From: Sphingomonadales bacterium UBA6174
Lineage (GTDB): Bacteria; Pseudomonadota; Alphaproteobacteria; Sphingomonadales; Sphingomonadaceae
DNA: 25,522 bases
Reading direction: 5' to 3'
Assembly: GCA_002422945.1 (NCBI GenBank)
Contig: DITW01000061.1
Coordinates: 49,719 to 75,240, forward strand
Positions within the stretch are counted from its first letter, which is position 1; every line of letters starts with the position of its first letter. Position numbers and translations under genes: made by a program. The notes beneath the pieces were generated by a model that worked only from the letters and a program-made list of their open reading frames with translations, was not told where the DNA came from and ran no database searches. This document shows positions 15,026-22,509 of this stretch, one piece after another.

Positions 15026-15990
15026 AGTCGCGCCGTCTGATGGTGATCGGCGGCAGCGGCTTTTTTGGCAAGTCGTTTCTGGATGCCTATCAGCGCGGTC
15101 GACTGGCACCTTGGCAGGTGGATGAGGTGATCATCGTTGCCCGACGGGCCACTGATTTAAAGACAACGCATCCACACCTGTTGAGTGCCTCTGTGCGGTT
15201 GGTAAATGCGGATGTGGGGCATTGTACAGAATTACCACAGGCTGATTATGTCATCCATGCGGCGAGTTCTACCGATGCGCAGCGCTACATTACCCATGCG
15301 GATGAAGAACGCGCCAATATTCTGCGTTCCATTGATAATTTTTGTCATGTAGCGGCGCGTGATCTTCGCGGGGCGCGGATTTTATATACCAGCAGCGGTG
15401 CCGTTTACGGGGCGCAACCCGCTGATATCGCGCGTGTCCAAGAGCATTATCGGCCCGGCGATGTCGCGGACATGGAGGCCTATAAGAGGGATTATGCTGA
15501 GGCCAAACGCATGGCGGAACAGCGGATCGCGCAGTTCGGTCAGGCGTTTGGCGTTGGGGTGACGGTTGCCAGGTGCTTCGCCTTCATGGGGCATTATCTG
15601 CCGCGTGACCAACATTTTGCTATCGGGAATTTTATGGCCGATGGCCTTGCCGGTCGACCTGTTGTGGTCAAGGCGACGAGCCCTGTCTATCGAAGCTATA
15701 TGCATGCCGATGATCTGGTGGATTGGCTGATGGCGATGGTCGCGGATGCGCAGCCTCACTGTCCTATTTATAATGTCGGCTCGGATGAGGCGGTATTGAT
15801 GGGCGATCTTGCGCAACTGGTGGCGGCCCGTTGCGGTGTGGTGGCGGACGTGCAGGCGTTGACGGATAATTTGGTCAATCGTTATGTCCCGGATATCGAA
15901 TTTGCGCGGCACAATCTCGGATTGCAGCTGAAGTTCGATTTGGCCTCTGGCATTGATGAGGTGCTTGGGCGTCTGCGACGTGCCGATTAG
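15004..15990 (+). CDS. NAD(P)-dependent epimerase/dehydratase (extended SDR)
   Basis: A 328-residue extended SDR. The Rossmann motif is GGSGFFG (16-22). The active-site Ser lies in LYTSSGAVYG (Ser130/131, Tyr135), and the YxxxK pair is Tyr164/Lys168 in DYAEAKRMAE. It likely reduces or epimerises the keto sugar or branch made by the preceding enzymes, giving the final CDP-sugar, as YerF reduces the branched product in yersiniose synthesis; this comparison is inference. The ATG at 15004 lies just after GGAGGGGGT but overlaps the ThDP gene by 22 bases. An in-frame ATG at 15022 gives the classic ATGA overlap and a shorter N-terminus (MKSRRLMVIGGSG), so the true start could be either. Last gene of the plus-strand operon. 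Confidence 0.85.
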   Translation: MATRIGMKSRRLMVIGGSGFFGKSFLDAYQRGRLAPWQVDEVIIVARRATDLKTTHPHLLSASVRLVNADVGHCTELPQADYVIHAASSTDAQRYITHADEERANILRSIDNFCHVAARDLRGARILYTSSGAVYGAQPADIARVQEHYRPGDVADMEAYKRDYAEAKRMAEQRIAQFGQAFGVGVTVARCFAFMGHYLPRDQHFAIGNFMADGLAGRPVVVKATSPVYRSYMHADDLVDWLMAMVADAQPHCPIYNVGSDEAVLMGDLAQLVAARCGVVADVQALTDNLVNRYVPDIEFARHNLGLQLKFDLASGIDEVLGRLRRAD

Positions 15991-16003
15991 CACGCACTGG
16001 CAT

Positions 16004-17050
16004 TCACATTTCTGAGGTGATCGGAAGCGATGATGGGCTACGGATCGCCCAAACGAGATCCTTTGTCAGTGACATTTTCGGGCGATCAAACTGTGCGTAA
16101 AGATGCTGTCGCCAAATTTGAACAATGCATGCTAGCTTCTGCGTGCGGGACCGCTGGTTGAGGGCCAGCTCACGCTGCCGCAAGAATATCTGATATGGTG
16201 CGAGGCTCAACTCGAAACGGTGCGGCGCATCGCTGACATGCTCTTTGATGAGGTCCAGCATGGCGATTTGGTGGGCGATTTTGTCCAGCGGATTGAGAAA
16301 GTCCTGCAAGGCGCGGTTGATTTTCTCACTAAGGTTGCGCTTGCCGATGACGCCAATCTGTTGTGTTGCGTGGACACGATATTGGATGAAGGGCTGGCGA
16401 ATAGCTTGGCCGATATAGGCATTGGCACTGAGGATCAGCGCGATCCAGCGATCATGGTGAAACTTGACGGTCACCTGTTCGGGGATCGGTAAAATCATGT
16501 TCAGCAGGCCTGCCTTGAAGGCAAGCGTGGCGCCCGTGACAAAGGGGCGGCTGAATATCATGTTGGCCTGACGGGCGCTGTTGCTGAATTGATTGACCTG
16601 AACATCATGGAAGCGGACCGATTTCCATAGCATCTTGTGCAGTGGCGCCTCCTCACCATCGATCAGATCTGCATCCGAAAAGATATAGCCGATCTGGTCA
16701 TCTGACATAAGCACGGCAACGCTGCGTTCGACCCGATACGGATACCAGATATCGTCCTGATCGCTCAGCAAGATGATGTCCCCGGTGCACATCCGCATGG
16801 CTTGTTCGAAATTGCGGATCGAGCCGAGGTTGACGGGGTTGCGGTGGACGGTGATGGGATGGGGGAAATGGGCACGAAATGCCTCGATGATCGTCAGCGT
16901 TTGATCGGTAGAGCCATCGTCGCAGATAATGATTTCATCCGGCAAGACGGTTTGCGTGGCGATGCTGTCGAGTTGCTGTGCGATATAGGCGGCGCCATTA
17001 TAGGTGCACATCGCCACGGAGACTTTCGGGGAAACGGGGAGCGCATCCAT
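16004..17050 (-). CDS. family 2 glycosyltransferase
   Basis: A 348-residue GT-A glycosyltransferase of family GT2. The N-terminus VSVAMCTYNGAAYIAQQLDS is typical, followed by the nucleotide-binding IICDDGSTDQT (46-56) and the DxD-type LLSDQDDIWYP (93-103). GYIFSDADLID and the region around FVTGATLAF also fit GT2 rhamnosyl- and galactosyltransferase-like proteins. It transfers a sugar from a nucleotide donor to the glycan at the cytoplasmic face of the inner membrane. dTDP-rhamnose made by the rml genes is a plausible donor, but it is not proven. The gene is tail-to-tail with the SDR gene (13-base gap) and lies 28 bases downstream of another transferase-like gene on the same strand, so the two form a minus-strand operon. 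AGGAAG lies before the ATG. Confidence 0.9.
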   Translation of the reverse strand: MDALPVSPKVSVAMCTYNGAAYIAQQLDSIATQTVLPDEIIICDDGSTDQTLTIIEAFRAHFPHPITVHRNPVNLGSIRNFEQAMRMCTGDIILLSDQDDIWYPYRVERSVAVLMSDDQIGYIFSDADLIDGEEAPLHKMLWKSVRFHDVQVNQFSNSARQANMIFSRPFVTGATLAFKAGLLNMILPIPEQVTVKFHHDRWIALILSANAYIGQAIRQPFIQYRVHATQQIGVIGKRNLSEKINRALQDFLNPLDKIAHQIAMLDLIKEHVSDAPHRFELSLAPYQIFLRQRELALNQRSRTQKLACIVQIWRQHLYAQFDRPKMSLTKDLVWAIRSPSSLPITSEM

Positions 17051-17078
17051 AGGTTCGCTGTACTTCCTATGCGTTGTA

Positions 17079-17879
17079 TCAGCAAAGACCGTCGCTGCGG
17101 GTTGTGCGTGACGTTGTGAGGTGCGTCCACCAACCCTTCAAGCACTCTAACCGGTAGAGCAATTTCCCATAATGCTTGCGCGGCGCCATTTGGCGTTTGA
17201 GCCAGACATAAGCGGCATGTTCGTCGGGCGTGAGTTGTGTCTTGAGAAACACATGTTTCTGGGCGCGGGCCTCTTTGGAGGAGTAGCCGCGCGATAGGGC
17301 GTGGTGGACCAATATGGACTCATCGACGACGGCGAGCTGATGGCGCGCATAAGCGGCGCAGACGAACAACCAGTCGATGCCAAGGCCATAGAAATTCTCG
17401 CTATAGTCCGCACTGCGCATGCGTTCAGCAATGGCGGGCGACAAGGCGAAGACCAGCCCGTCGGTCTGGGCGACAATGGTGCACTCGCTGCCCTCGATTC
17501 GGCGCATCCGGGTTCTTTCCAGCCGCCAAGGCGTGCCGCGTAATTTTGGCGACCAGACGGCAAGATCCTCAATCCGGGCATGGGCTTGGCGACATTTGTC
17601 GATCAACTGTCCCCAGTCATCACAGGTGCAATCGGCATGGATGACAAGCATGATGTCTTGCGGGTCGCAATGATCGAGGCAGGCGCGGAACTTATCCGCC
17701 CAGAAAAGATGGTCGTCGCGGCGAATGAGTTGGCAGTCCAGACCATCTAAAATCTCGGCATCTGGCCCGGAATAGACGATCGCGATCTTGTTGAGCCGGC
17801 CTGACAGGTTATTGGCGATTTGCGCTGCGCGATTATGTTGGTCTCGCCAGGATATAATGAAAACATGAATGTTGCTCAT
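17079..17879 (-). CDS. glycosyltransferase-like protein of unknown family
   Basis: The preferred start is ATG at 17879 (protein MSNIHVFIISWRDQ), because AAGGATTGAA lies just upstream; the open frame extends seven residues further to 17900. The protein is 266 residues. It opens with a Rossmann-like strand (VFIISWRDQ) and contains IMLVIHADCTCDDWGQLI (with D-x-T-x-D-D, a possible metal-binding motif), then WSPKLRGTPWRLERT, a 'WRL' substrate-binding-like region, and YGLGIDWLFVCAAYA. The overall pattern resembles GT-A glycosyltransferases that lack close characterised relatives. It is first in a two-gene minus-strand operon with the GT2 gene. Donor and acceptor unknown; the glycosyltransferase role is inferred mostly from context. 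Confidence 0.7.
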   Translation of the reverse strand: MSNIHVFIISWRDQHNRAAQIANNLSGRLNKIAIVYSGPDAEILDGLDCQLIRRDDHLFWADKFRACLDHCDPQDIMLVIHADCTCDDWGQLIDKCRQAHARIEDLAVWSPKLRGTPWRLERTRMRRIEGSECTIVAQTDGLVFALSPAIAERMRSADYSENFYGLGIDWLFVCAAYARHQLAVVDESILVHHALSRGYSSKEARAQKHVFLKTQLTPDEHAAYVWLKRQMAPRKHYGKLLYRLECLKGWWTHLTTSRTTRSDGLC

Positions 17880-17921
17880 TTCAATCCTTGTTCTCGGCAA
17901 AACGCTCGCGCCGGTCGCGAT

Positions 17922-17949
17922 ACAATATATTGGCCCCTAGCCTTGCCAA
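17922..17949 (-). promoter_or_regulatory. candidate promoter of the minus-strand glycosyltransferase pair
   Basis: On the minus strand, TTGGCA (17949-17944, five of six consensus matches) and TATTGT (17927-17922, four of six) are 16 bases apart, and transcription would start near 17915, about 36 bases before the ATG at 17879. The -35 box falls in a small inverted repeat ATTGGC/GCCAAT (17929-17934 and 17945-17950). Confidence 0.4.
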
Positions 17950-18193
17950 TGGCCGGTTACAAGTCCTGAAACCAACTGCGAGGTTCTGCGCAATCGATCA
18001 TTAGAGGACTGTAACGACCTGCAATTTTGATCAATGCGCGCCATGTCAGTATTTTGACGTGTCTTTGATGCCCGTACTTAGTCACTCTATTTCCAATTCA
18101 GCTTTGCGTTATGGCGGCAGCTTCAGCTATGAGCCGCGCAGGTCCGGCATGCTGTATCTTGAGCGCTACCAGGGTCAGCGAAAGGGTGATGAC

Positions 18194-19657
18194 ATGATGA
18201 AATCTGCGCATAAGCTGCCGACATTGTCGTTGGGTGTTTATATCTTGCTCTCGACGACATCGGGCTTGGCGCAGGCTGTCGTGCCGGCACCTTCTCACGC
18301 TGTGGAGGATTTGCTGTTGCAACGGCTGGATGCGTTGGAGGCGCGGGTGCGCCAGCTGGAAGCGCGCAATGCCGTGTTGGAAGCCGCGCAAGCCGCGATG
18401 CCAGCCGCATCGGCACCCTTCGCCGCGTCCCCTGTTGCCGCGAGCTTGGCCTCATCTTCGGCTTCATCCCCGGTATCGGCGGTCGTGGTGGCAGCGACAC
18501 CCGTCGCCGCTCCAGCGCCTGCGCCTGCGCCTGCCGCTGCCGATTTCACGTTCCGGCCCAAGGGGATGTTTCAGGCTGATTATGTGGGATATAACGCGCG
18601 GGCGGGCGGCTATGATTATAGCAATGGCACTGATATTCGCCGTGCGCGCTTTGGCTTTGACGGCACGGCTTATGAGGCATTCAAATGGCGCTTGAACGCC
18701 GAATATGTCAAAAATACCGTGACGTTGCTGGATGCCTATCTCCAATATGCAGTGACGCCCAATTGGTCGGTCACTATCGGTCATGTGAAGACGCCCTATG
18801 GGCTGGAGGGCGTGACCTCGGACGCCAATCAGACATTCCTTGAACATGGGATGGCGGGAAATGCGTTTACGGCGGTCGGTGCGGATCGGCGGGTGGGTGC
18901 AATGGTCAGCTATCAATCGCCAAGGCTGAATGCGGCGCTGGGCCTGTTCGGATCGGGTGAGGCGGTCAAGCGGTCTGAGGCGACCCCGGATGAAGGCTAT
19001 GGCGTGAATGGCCGGGTGGCCTATGCCCCGATCCTGACCAAGGATAGCTTGTTGCAAATCGGCGTGTCGGGCTTCCATGCGACCAATCTGGCGGGCCGGA
19101 CGCTGACGATTGGGGATCGCCCCAATTTGCGCGTCGATGATGGGAAGTTGATCGAGGTGAAGTCAATCACGGGCATCTCATCCGCCGATTCCGTCATGGC
19201 AGAGATGATCGCCGCGCGGGGGCCATGGTCGGTGCAGGGCGAATATGGGCGGTTGAAGCTGAACCGTTCGACGGGGTTGGCCGATCTCGATTTCGACGGT
19301 TTTTATGTGTTCGGCAGTTGGCTTGCGACCGGCGAAACGCGTCGGGTGAAAAATGGTGCGGTGGAGCATATCAAGCCCAATACCGATTTTAACCCCAAAG
19401 CGGGCCATTGGGGCGCGGTGGAACTGGCGCTGCGTTATGATCAGCTTGATCTGACGGATCGCGGCCTGTCGCCGCTTAACCGCAAGGCGGTGAGTTGGAC
19501 CGGCGCGATCAACTGGTATCTGAACGCGCGGGCGACGCTGTTGTTCAATTATATCCGGTTCCGGGGAAGCAATTCCCCCTTGCTCGTGACGCCATTGGTC
19601 AATGGCACGACGGCGCGGGGTGAGGCATTTGCAACAAGATTGCAGTTCGACTTTTAG
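18194..19657 (+). CDS. OprO/OprP-type outer-membrane porin
   Basis: The protein starts at ATG 18194 with AAAGGGTGAT as ribosome binding site and has a clear signal peptide (MMKSAHKLPTLSLGVYILLS, then TTSGLAQA, cleavage likely after AQA). An open frame extends upstream to GTG 18059, but those 45 residues look non-coding. The mature protein has a short coiled coil (LLLQRLDALEARVRQLEARN), a long Ala/Pro/Ser-rich linker, and then a beta-barrel of about 370 residues (DFTFRPKGMFQADYVGYNA onward) with repeated aromatic/Gly-rich strands. It ends in aromatic Phe (LQFDF), the usual outer-membrane assembly signal. It resembles phosphate-selective porins OprO/OprP of the kind found in sphingomonads. The substrate is not determinable. 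It lies next to the polysaccharide locus, but a role in export is not shown. Confidence 0.88.
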   Translation: MMKSAHKLPTLSLGVYILLSTTSGLAQAVVPAPSHAVEDLLLQRLDALEARVRQLEARNAVLEAAQAAMPAASAPFAASPVAASLASSSASSPVSAVVVAATPVAAPAPAPAPAAADFTFRPKGMFQADYVGYNARAGGYDYSNGTDIRRARFGFDGTAYEAFKWRLNAEYVKNTVTLLDAYLQYAVTPNWSVTIGHVKTPYGLEGVTSDANQTFLEHGMAGNAFTAVGADRRVGAMVSYQSPRLNAALGLFGSGEAVKRSEATPDEGYGVNGRVAYAPILTKDSLLQIGVSGFHATNLAGRTLTIGDRPNLRVDDGKLIEVKSITGISSADSVMAEMIAARGPWSVQGEYGRLKLNRSTGLADLDFDGFYVFGSWLATGETRRVKNGAVEHIKPNTDFNPKAGHWGAVELALRYDQLDLTDRGLSPLNRKAVSWTGAINWYLNARATLLFNYIRFRGSNSPLLVTPLVNGTTARGEAFATRLQFDF

Positions 19658-19660
19658 CGC

Positions 19661-19702
19661 ACCTGCATCAGCACCGGTTCTGGGTCATCAACTGATGCAG
19701 GT
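19661..19702. repeat. 11-base inverted repeat after the porin gene
   Basis: ACCTGCATCAG (19661-19671) and CTGATGCAGGT (19692-19702) are perfect inverted repeats separated by 20 bases, starting three bases after the porin stop. This could terminate porin transcription, although the nearest T-run (about 19714-19721) lies about a dozen bases beyond the stem. A regulatory or mobile-element end role is also possible. Confidence 0.45.
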
Positions 19703-19784
19703 AGGCGAGCGCGGCTTTTTTGAGCTGACAGGCGCGGGCAGCGCCGACGCCCAATGCCTCGCGCTGATCGAGTTGGGTGATGTG

Positions 19785-19937
19785 CTACGCGAGCGTGGCA
19801 TGTAATTGGCGCTCGGCAATCGCATCCTCAGCCTGGTCGGCGAACCAGTCACTATATTCGGAATAGCTGTCGTCGATTGCTCCTTGTCGCATCGGTTCGG
19901 CCCATGCGAGCATGGCATGAAAGGCCATGCCGTCCAT
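19785..19937 (-). CDS. candidate 50-residue small ORF (unrecognised)
   Basis: The minus-strand frame starts MDGMAFHAMLAWAEPMRQGA and continues with an acidic, aromatic middle (DDSYSEYSDWFADQAED), ending at TAG (19785-19787). About 64 percent of codons end in G or C, moderately coding-like. No good ribosome binding site is seen, only G-rich sequence. After the stop the same frame continues with QLDQREALGVGAARACQLKK, which also looks protein-like, so this could be part of a broken gene. Function unknown. Confidence 0.3.
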   Translation of the reverse strand: MDGMAFHAMLAWAEPMRQGAIDDSYSEYSDWFADQAEDAIAERQLHATLA

Positions 19938-19967
19938 CCCCAAACCCCGAGCAATGACAATCCGTTG

Positions 19968-20135
19968 ATGCCGATCAACCTGAAGGAGTTGCTGGAGACG
20001 ATGGAATTGGAGCGTATTCAGATGGCGCTCGATATGGCGGATGGCGTGATTTCGGAAGCCGCGCGATTGCTGATGCTCAAGCGCACGACATTGATTGAGA
20101 AAATGCGGAAATATGGGGTGGATCGTCAGGCCTGA
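19968..20135 (+). pseudogene. Fis-type HTH fragment, likely tail of a sigma-54 activator
   Basis: The 55-residue reading frame MPINLKELLETMELERIQMA...RQA matches the C-terminal Fis-type (HTH_8) DNA-binding domain of FleQ/NtrC-family activators: an NLKELLETMELERIQ helix, then ISEAARLLMLKRTTLIEKMR (28-47). These activators normally carry a receiver or regulatory domain and an AAA+ ATPase of about 240 residues upstream; neither is present. The plus-strand frame is open upstream to 19806, but that part has no similarity I recognise. The most likely explanation is a truncated remnant. A functional small DNA-binding protein is the alternative. The ATG at 19968 has no evident ribosome binding site. 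Confidence 0.6.
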
Positions 20136-20138
20136 GTT

Positions 20139-21152
20139 TTAGGCTGCTGCCTGCAATGTCCCGATATTGCGGGCCGCAGCGGCCACGATCTGCAAGGACC
20201 GCCTGCGCGCCGCCTGATCGTAGACGCTGCCGCACAGCACGACCTCATCAACCCCGGTGCGGGCGATAAACGCGGCAAGGTCGCGTTCGATATCGGTCTG
20301 TGTGCCGATGCTGATGCAGCGCAGCATCGAATGCAGCACCCCGCGCCCCATCGGATCGAGGCTGTCGACATAGCCCGGCACCGGGGGCGGCAGCTTGCCC
20401 GGCGTACCAAAGCGGATCGAGACGAAATTCTGTTGCATCGACGAGGCGATCAATTGCGCCTCCTCCAATGTGTCGGCGGCGAATGTATTGAACGCAGCCG
20501 CCGCATAAGGGCGATCCAGCGTTTTTGAGGGCCGGAACTGCGCACGATAGATGTCGAGCGCCTCTTCCAGCAAATCGGGCGCGAAATGTGAGGCAAAGGC
20601 ATAAGGTAGGCCAAGGGCCGCCGCCAATTGCGCGCCGAACAGGCTCGACCCCAGAATCCACAGATCGACCTTGGCACCCGCGCCCGGCGTCGCGGTGATG
20701 CCCAATTGGGGATTGCCCTCGAAATAGGCCTGCAACTCCATCACATCGCGCGGGAATTGGTTGGCGTCGCTGTTGAGGTTGCGCCGCATTGCCTGCGCCA
20801 CGCGGCCATCCGAACCGGGGGCGCGGCCCAGGCCCAAATCGATCCGGCCCGGAAATAGCGCGTCCAGCGTCCCGAATTGCTCCGCGATCTGCAACGGGCT
20901 GTGGTTCGGTAGCATGATCCCGCCCGATCCGATGCGGATGCGCGAGGTCGCATGGCCGAGATGGGACAGCACAACCGATGTCGCCGCGCCGCCGATCCCC
21001 GGCATGCCGTGATGTTCGGCCACCCAATAACGGTTGAACCCCAATTCTTCCGCCAGCACCGCCTGTGCGGCGGCATTGGCCAGCGCATCGGCGATGTCAT
21101 GGCCTTCGCGGATGGGGATGAGGTCGAGAATGGAAAATTTGGTGTCCGTCAT
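20139..21152 (-). CDS. LLM-class flavin-dependent oxidoreductase
   Basis: A 337-residue luciferase-like monooxygenase family protein (MsnO8/YhbW-type group). Characteristic parts are FSILDLIPIREG at the N-terminus, YWVAEHHGMPGIGGAATSVV (42-61), IRIGSGGIMLPNHSPLQIAE (72-91), and FPGRIDLGLGRAPGSDG (100-116), the flavin-binding region. Length is normal. These enzymes use FMN or F420; in Proteobacteria FMN with a separate reductase is usual. The substrate is unknown. The stop lies three bases from the end of the HTH fragment on the opposite strand, and hisF lies 47 bases upstream, so the two may be cotranscribed. A purine-rich stretch (GGCAGG) is present before the ATG. Confidence 0.9.
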   Translation of the reverse strand: MTDTKFSILDLIPIREGHDIADALANAAAQAVLAEELGFNRYWVAEHHGMPGIGGAATSVVLSHLGHATSRIRIGSGGIMLPNHSPLQIAEQFGTLDALFPGRIDLGLGRAPGSDGRVAQAMRRNLNSDANQFPRDVMELQAYFEGNPQLGITATPGAGAKVDLWILGSSLFGAQLAAALGLPYAFASHFAPDLLEEALDIYRAQFRPSKTLDRPYAAAAFNTFAADTLEEAQLIASSMQQNFVSIRFGTPGKLPPPVPGYVDSLDPMGRGVLHSMLRCISIGTQTDIERDLAAFIARTGVDEVVLCGSVYDQAARRRSLQIVAAAARNIGTLQAAA

Positions 21153-21199
21153 CCTGCCATCTTCGCCAAACGCGCGGTGGGCGCAAGCGGAAAGAAGGC

Positions 21200-21961
21200 T
21201 TAGGCGCGGACCGGGAGACCTGCCGCACGCAAGGCGGCGCGGGCTTCGGCGACGCTATGTTGGCCGAAATGGAAGATCGAGGCGGCCAGCACGGCGCTCG
21301 CATGGCCCTTGGTGACGCCGGCGACCAGATGATCAAGCGTGCCGACCCCGCCCGAGGCGATCACCGGCACGGCGACCTGATCGGCGATTGTGCGGGTGAG
21401 TTCGAGGTCATAGCCGTCGCGCGTGCCATCGCGGTCCATCGAGGTGACCAGCAATTCGCCCGCGCCGAGTTCGGCCAGCCGCACCGCATGGGCGACGGCA
21501 TCGATCCCGGTCGGACGCCGCCCGCCATGGGTGAAGATTTCCCATTTGCCCGGCGAGACCTGTTTGGCATCGACCGAACCGACGATGCACTGGCTGCCGA
21601 AGATATTGGCCATGTCCGCGACGATTTCCGGCTTGGCAACGGCGGCGGAATTGACCCCGACCTTATCGGCCCCGGCGAGCAGCAATGCGCGCACATCTTC
21701 CGGCGTGCGGACCCCGCCGCCAACAGTGAGCGGCATGAAACACACCGCAGCGGTGCGTGATACAATGTCGAGCAAGGTGCCGCGCGCTTCATGGCTGGCG
21801 GTAATATCGAGGAAGCAAAGTTCGTCGGCCCCGGCGGCATCATAAGCGCGGGCGATTTCGACCGGGTCCCCGGCATCGCGCAGGTCGACAAAATTGACGC
21901 CCTTGACCACACGGCCATTGGCGACATCGAGACATGGAATAATGCGGGTGCGGACGGTCAT
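21200..21961 (-). CDS. hisF: imidazole glycerol phosphate synthase cyclase subunit HisF
   Basis: HisF, with the glutaminase HisH, forms imidazole glycerol phosphate and AICAR from PRFAR in histidine synthesis. The 253-residue TIM barrel has both catalytic Asp residues: Asp12 in RIIPCLDVANG and Asp131 in GSVDAKQ. The phosphate-binding segments LTVGGGVRT and VIASGGVGTLDHL are intact. Length is exactly that of the family. No other his gene is in the window; the neighbours are an LLM oxidoreductase gene downstream and a secreted hypothetical upstream, so hisF here stands outside the usual hisBHAF order. A 30-base element shared with the ligase gene lies nine bases before its start. GCCTCCTT just before the ATG does not form a normal Shine-Dalgarno on the coding strand. 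Confidence 0.97.
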   Translation of the reverse strand: MTVRTRIIPCLDVANGRVVKGVNFVDLRDAGDPVEIARAYDAAGADELCFLDITASHEARGTLLDIVSRTAAVCFMPLTVGGGVRTPEDVRALLLAGADKVGVNSAAVAKPEIVADMANIFGSQCIVGSVDAKQVSPGKWEIFTHGGRRPTGIDAVAHAVRLAELGAGELLVTSMDRDGTRDGYDLELTRTIADQVAVPVIASGGVGTLDHLVAGVTKGHASAVLAASIFHFGQHSVAEARAALRAAGLPVRA

Positions 21962-21970
21962 AAGGAGGCT

Positions 21971-22000
21971 TTAGAGTGATTTCGCGTGAAATGGAACATT
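21971..22000 (-). repeat. 30-base upstream element, copy 1 (before hisF)
   Basis: Plus strand TTAGAGTGATTTCGCGTGAA followed by ATGGAACATT. It ends nine bases before the hisF ATG. It contains the inverted repeat ATTTC-GCGT-GAAAT (21979-21992). It matches copy 2 (24041-24070) at 27 of 30 positions. Probable operator, promoter part or dispersed repeat. Confidence 0.6.
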
Positions 22001-22032
22001 GCGTGGCGCGTAAAATGCGTCGAGCGGATGGA

Positions 22033-22425
22033 TTAGGGGGCTGGGCTTGCGAGTGGGCCTCCAGCTTCCGCCAGCACCTGTTCGACCGCGCTTAATTGCT
22101 GGCCGCGTGCCGCCAGTTCCGCGCCGCATTCACCCGCCAATGTCGCGAGCTTTTCCGCGTCCAATTTGGGGATTTCGGCCTTGACCGCTTGCGCAAGATC
22201 AATGGTAGGATTGTTGCCGAACAATTGGCCCGCGAAGAACAGCGAGGCCATATAGGCATTGCGGCTGAGGTCCTGGTCTTCGCTGCCGGTCAGGGTGACA
22301 GTGGCGATCAGGCATTGGACATGATGCTGGCGGGTAAGGGTCGCATCCCGCGCCGTTGCTGTGCCCATGGGTAGCATCCCAGCCATTGCCGTCATTATCA
22401 GGCCGATGGCCATTTTACGCATCAT
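22033..22425 (-). CDS. small secreted hypothetical protein
   Basis: A 130-residue protein with a clear signal peptide: basic MMRK, hydrophobic MAIGLIMTAMAGMLPMG, and TATARDA with cleavage probably after TARA or AR-D. The mature part (about 104 residues) is predicted helical, with two Cys (Cys38 in HHVQCLIATV and Cys99 in AGECGAEL) that could form a disulfide in the periplasm. No domain is recognised. It sits in the 548-base gap between hisF and the ligase gene, on the same strand as both. It may be cotranscribed with hisF, although the hisF upstream element suggests a separate promoter. Start is ATG at 22425; ATG at 22422 is equally possible. Confidence 0.7.
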   Translation of the reverse strand: MMRKMAIGLIMTAMAGMLPMGTATARDATLTRQHHVQCLIATVTLTGSEDQDLSRNAYMASLFFAGQLFGNNPTIDLAQAVKAEIPKLDAEKLATLAGECGAELAARGQQLSAVEQVLAEAGGPLASPAP

Positions 22426-22509
22426 TCATGCCCCTTTGCCGCTGATATTGCGGTGAACGCCTTGGCGGGGCAATGAGATTGACCAATTTGAGGTGAAAAA
22501 ATCGGGCAT

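Larger units (their letters stand above)
19658..19967. other. 310-base stretch without a confident gene
   Basis: Between the porin stop and the HTH fragment this stretch holds the inverted repeat at 19661-19702, a T-run near 19714, and open frames on both strands. The minus-strand frame at 19785-19937 looks more protein-like than the plus-strand frame, judged by fewer Cys/His/Ser-rich codons and a plausible acidic composition. The same minus frame continues past its TAG stop at 19785 with further protein-like sequence down to about 19664. This fits a decayed gene, but no family is recognised. Confidence 0.4.

Noticed and set aside
18059..18193. Upstream GTG start for the porin
   Set aside because: It would place 45 non-conserved residues before a clear signal peptide; the ATG at 18194 has a good ribosome binding site.
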